From Candidatus Sulfopaludibacter sp. SbA3 (GTDB lineage Bacteria; Acidobacteriota; Terriglobia; 20CM-2-55-15), in contig CAMAWS010000127.1 of NCBI GenBank assembly GCA_945861845.1, positions 1-8,115 on the forward strand: 8,115 bases of DNA. Reading direction: 5' to 3'. Position 1 is the first letter of the stretch; each line of letters opens with the position of its first letter. This document shows positions 6,828-8,115 of the stretch, piece by piece. A program made the translations under genes and the position numbers. The notes under the pieces were generated by a model. The model saw only the letters and a list, made by a program, of their open reading frames with translations, did no database searches and was not told where the DNA came from.

Positions 6828-7435
6828 ATCTTGTTTCCACCCAAAAACTTGGCCAGTTTGTTTCTGGCCCTGAACAGCCTGACCTTCACGTTCGTCTGAG
6901 TGAGTCCCATGTTCCGCGAAATTTCCTCAATGGACATCTCTTCCACTTCTTTCAGCACCAGCGGAATCCTTAATTTGGGATCCAGTGCCTGGAGGCCCTC
7001 GCGAAGCCGGTCAAACGAATCGGCTTCAGGAGGTGCGACCGAGCGCTCCTTGCCCAATTCAGGACCGAATATCTCCATTGCGGTCCGGCGCCGCTGCATT
7101 CGCCGCAATTCGTCATAGCAAGTGTTAATCGTAATCCTGGCCAGCCACCCCGGAAAGTTATCATCGGGCCGAACTTGATCAAACCTGGTGAGAAGTTTGA
7201 TGAATACATCCTGCGCAATGTCCTCGACATCTTCCCGGACTCGAAAAAAACGGCTGATTAGCCTGAAAACCATCGGAGAGAATTGCTTCACTATGGCGGC
7301 CTGAGCTGAACTGTCTCCTGCCCGGGCGAGTAATATCAGGTCTCGGTCAACGTCCATAGTGGAGTACGCCGCACGTTTGAGAGGGGTTACAGATCCTGAG
7401 TCACCTGCCATGAACGGCAGGTCATCACTGGCCAT
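6824..7435 (-). CDS. ECF-type RNA polymerase sigma factor
   Basis: As drawn, the protein has 203 residues. Sigma region 2 is at about 30-117, with DVEDIAQDVFIKL (69-81, region 2.2) and FPGWLARITINTCYDELRR (94-112, regions 2.3-2.4, -10 recognition). A linker (118-142) leads to sigma region 4 (143-198), whose helix-turn-helix is MSIEEISRNMGLTQTNVKVRLFRARNKL (-35 recognition). Regions 1 and 3 are absent, which defines the extracytoplasmic-function class. It directs RNA polymerase to a small set of promoters, probably including its own. The start is uncertain. ATG 7435 has only a weak GAG upstream. ATG 7411 and ATG 7357 (MDVDRDLILLARAGD) also fit, and the last gives the usual ECF N-terminus. It is the first gene of the operon, overlaps the candidate anti-sigma gene by four bases, and has no extra C-terminal domain. 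Confidence 0.95.
   Translation of the reverse strand: MASDDLPFMAGDSGSVTPLKRAAYSTMDVDRDLILLARAGDSSAQAAIVKQFSPMVFRLISRFFRVREDVEDIAQDVFIKLLTRFDQVRPDDNFPGWLARITINTCYDELRRMQRRRTAMEIFGPELGKERSVAPPEADSFDRLREGLQALDPKLRIPLVLKEVEEMSIEEISRNMGLTQTNVKVRLFRARNKLAKFLGGNKI
7403..7422. repeat. Inverted repeat at the 5' end of the sigma gene
   Basis: ACCTGCC (7403-7409) and GGCAGGT (7416-7422) are perfect inverted copies around six bases that include the alternative ATG at 7411. If translation starts at 7435 they are coding. If it starts at 7357 they lie in the leader and could form a hairpin or a protein-binding dyad. Chance occurrence is not excluded. Confidence 0.45.
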
Positions 7436-7646
7436 AAAATGCTCTATTTAAGAATGAAATATCGCGAATTCGCAGCCGTAAGCGGAAAAAAGCGAATAAG
7501 CGTTGCAGTTGGACGATGTTCGGCCTAGTCTGGGTCGACTCTAACATGATTTTAGACGGAACTTTCGAGTTCCGAGCTTGGCAGGATGCGGCCTCACCCC
7601 ACCCTCGGTTTTGCAGGCCCTCCAATCGGTATGGAGGTATTGTTTG
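7436..7646. promoter_or_regulatory. Divergent intergenic control region
   Basis: These 211 bases separate the start of the sigma operon (leftward) from the third receptor gene (rightward). The part nearest the sigma gene (about 7436-7470) is locally AT-rich, as expected for a promoter, and the palindrome at 7557-7574 lies nearer the receptor. I found no -35/-10 pair with proper spacing that I would defend on either strand, and no open frame with a credible ribosome site. The control role follows from position only. Confidence 0.55.
7557..7574. promoter_or_regulatory. Perfect palindrome CGGAACT-TTCG-AGTTCCG
   Basis: Two perfect 7-bp arms (7557-7563 and 7568-7574) flank TTCG. GGAACT, the core of many ECF sigma -35 elements, is present on both strands (7558-7563 on +, 7573-7568 on -). 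It could be a regulator's operator, overlapping divergent ECF -35 boxes, or a short RNA hairpin in the leader of the rightward gene. No convincing -10 element at 16-17 bases was found on either strand, so no promoter is called. Confidence 0.5.
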
Positions 7647-8115
7647 ATGTCCAAACGACAGATCTGGCATGCCGTTGCGCTCCTGCTGGCTGGATCGCTG
7701 ACCGCATGGGGGGCCTTATCCGGCGATATTGACGGATTCGTCACTGATCCCAGCCGGGCACTCGTACCCGGCGTCGCCATAACTATCAGGAACATCGAAA
7801 CCGGCGCTCAGCGGACGCTGGTCACCGACGATCGCGGGCATTTCCTCGCAACATTGTTGCCCCTCGGGGAGTACGAGGTTCGCGCCGAACTGATCAGTTT
7901 CAGACCGGCAGTACAACGTATTCTGGTCAAGAGTGCCGAGCGGGCAAGTCTGAACCTGACCCTGGCCGTCGGGAATATAACCGAGCAGGTCACTGTAACT
8001 GAGACTGCGGTCCAACTGATAAACACCACGGACTCGCAAATTCAGATTTCGATCGATCAAAAGCGAATCGTTGACCTGCCGCTCGCGGGACGGAACCCTC
8101 TGTCGCTGGCAGGAC
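7647..8115 (+). CDS. Oar-like TonB-dependent receptor, 3'-partial
   Basis: The ATG at 7647 has a strong GGAGGT (7633-7638) eight bases upstream, and the frame stays open for 156 codons to the window edge. Residues 1 to about 23 are a signal peptide (basic MSKRQ, then a hydrophobic core to TAWGA). Residues 26 to about 106 form a carboxypeptidase-regulatory-like beta-sandwich (GDIDGFVTDPSRALVPGVAI ... GHFLATLLPLGEYEV). Next comes the VGNITEQVTVTE linker typical of this family, then the start of the plug with IVDLPLAGRNPLSLAG (141-156), a match to the LPLxGRN motif of Oar-like receptors. The barrel lies beyond the window. It is divergent from the sigma operon and shares its upstream region, so it may be a target of that sigma factor. 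Family call is secure; substrate and full length are unknown. Confidence 0.9.
   Translation, partial: MSKRQIWHAVALLLAGSLTAWGALSGDIDGFVTDPSRALVPGVAITIRNIETGAQRTLVTDDRGHFLATLLPLGEYEVRAELISFRPAVQRILVKSAERASLNLTLAVGNITEQVTVTETAVQLINTTDSQIQISIDQKRIVDLPLAGRNPLSLAG

Larger units (their letters stand above)
2465..7435 (-). other. Putative five-gene operon: sigma, anti-sigma, sensor, receptor, secreted protein
   Basis: Five same-strand genes follow one another with junctions of -4, -4, +14 and about +21 nt and no hairpin between them. The two 4-nt overlaps are ATGA stop/start fusions. The first clear transcription stop candidate is the inverted repeat past the last gene. Transcription presumably begins in the divergent region upstream of the sigma gene. 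Confidence 0.8.

Noticed and set aside
7436..7646. Defined sigma-70 or ECF promoters for the divergent genes
   Set aside because: AT-rich hexamers and GGAACT cores exist, but no -35/-10 pair with acceptable spacing could be defended by eye.
7716..8060. Open frame on the - strand opposite the third receptor
   Set aside because: The + frame has a strong ribosome site, a signal peptide and clear receptor motifs; the minus frame has none.

Overview
The window looks like chromosomal DNA from an Acidobacteriota-type bacterium. This is an inference from gene content: three Oar-like TonB-dependent receptors with carboxypeptidase-regulatory-like N-termini lie in 8 kb, next to an ECF sigma factor and LTxxQ (Spy/CpxP-like) periplasmic proteins. 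Composition is moderately GC-rich. No tRNA, rRNA, CRISPR array, insertion sequence or phage gene was seen.

Layout. (1) Positions 1-2402, + strand: the plug end and complete beta-barrel of an Oar-like outer-membrane receptor whose 5' end lies outside the window. (2) Positions 2403-2464: a short convergent gap almost filled by a 24-bp imperfect inverted repeat. (3) Positions 2465-7435, - strand: a tight five-gene cluster read right to left. The order is ECF sigma factor, a small single-pass membrane protein (candidate anti-sigma factor), a membrane-anchored LTxxQ protein, a 902-residue TonB-dependent receptor, and a secreted glycine/RGG-rich LTxxQ protein. The first two junctions are ATGA overlaps and the next two gaps are 14 and about 21 nt, so one transcript is very likely. 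(4) Positions 7436-7646: a divergent control region with a palindrome that carries GGAACT on both strands. (5) From 7647 to the end, + strand: the start of a third Oar-like receptor, which runs off the window.

How the genes may work together (inference): the cluster resembles CnrYXH-type cell-surface signalling, in which a sigma factor is held by a membrane anti-sigma factor that is in turn watched by a periplasmic LTxxQ-fold protein. Here that module is fused at operon level to an outer-membrane receptor and a secreted glycine-rich LTxxQ protein. The usual recognition residues are not seen: the anti-sigma candidate has no zinc motif and the sensor has only one histidine. Both the receptor and the last protein carry long glycine-rich tracts. 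This operon is the most interesting content of the window. Signal, substrate and regulon cannot be read from the sequence.
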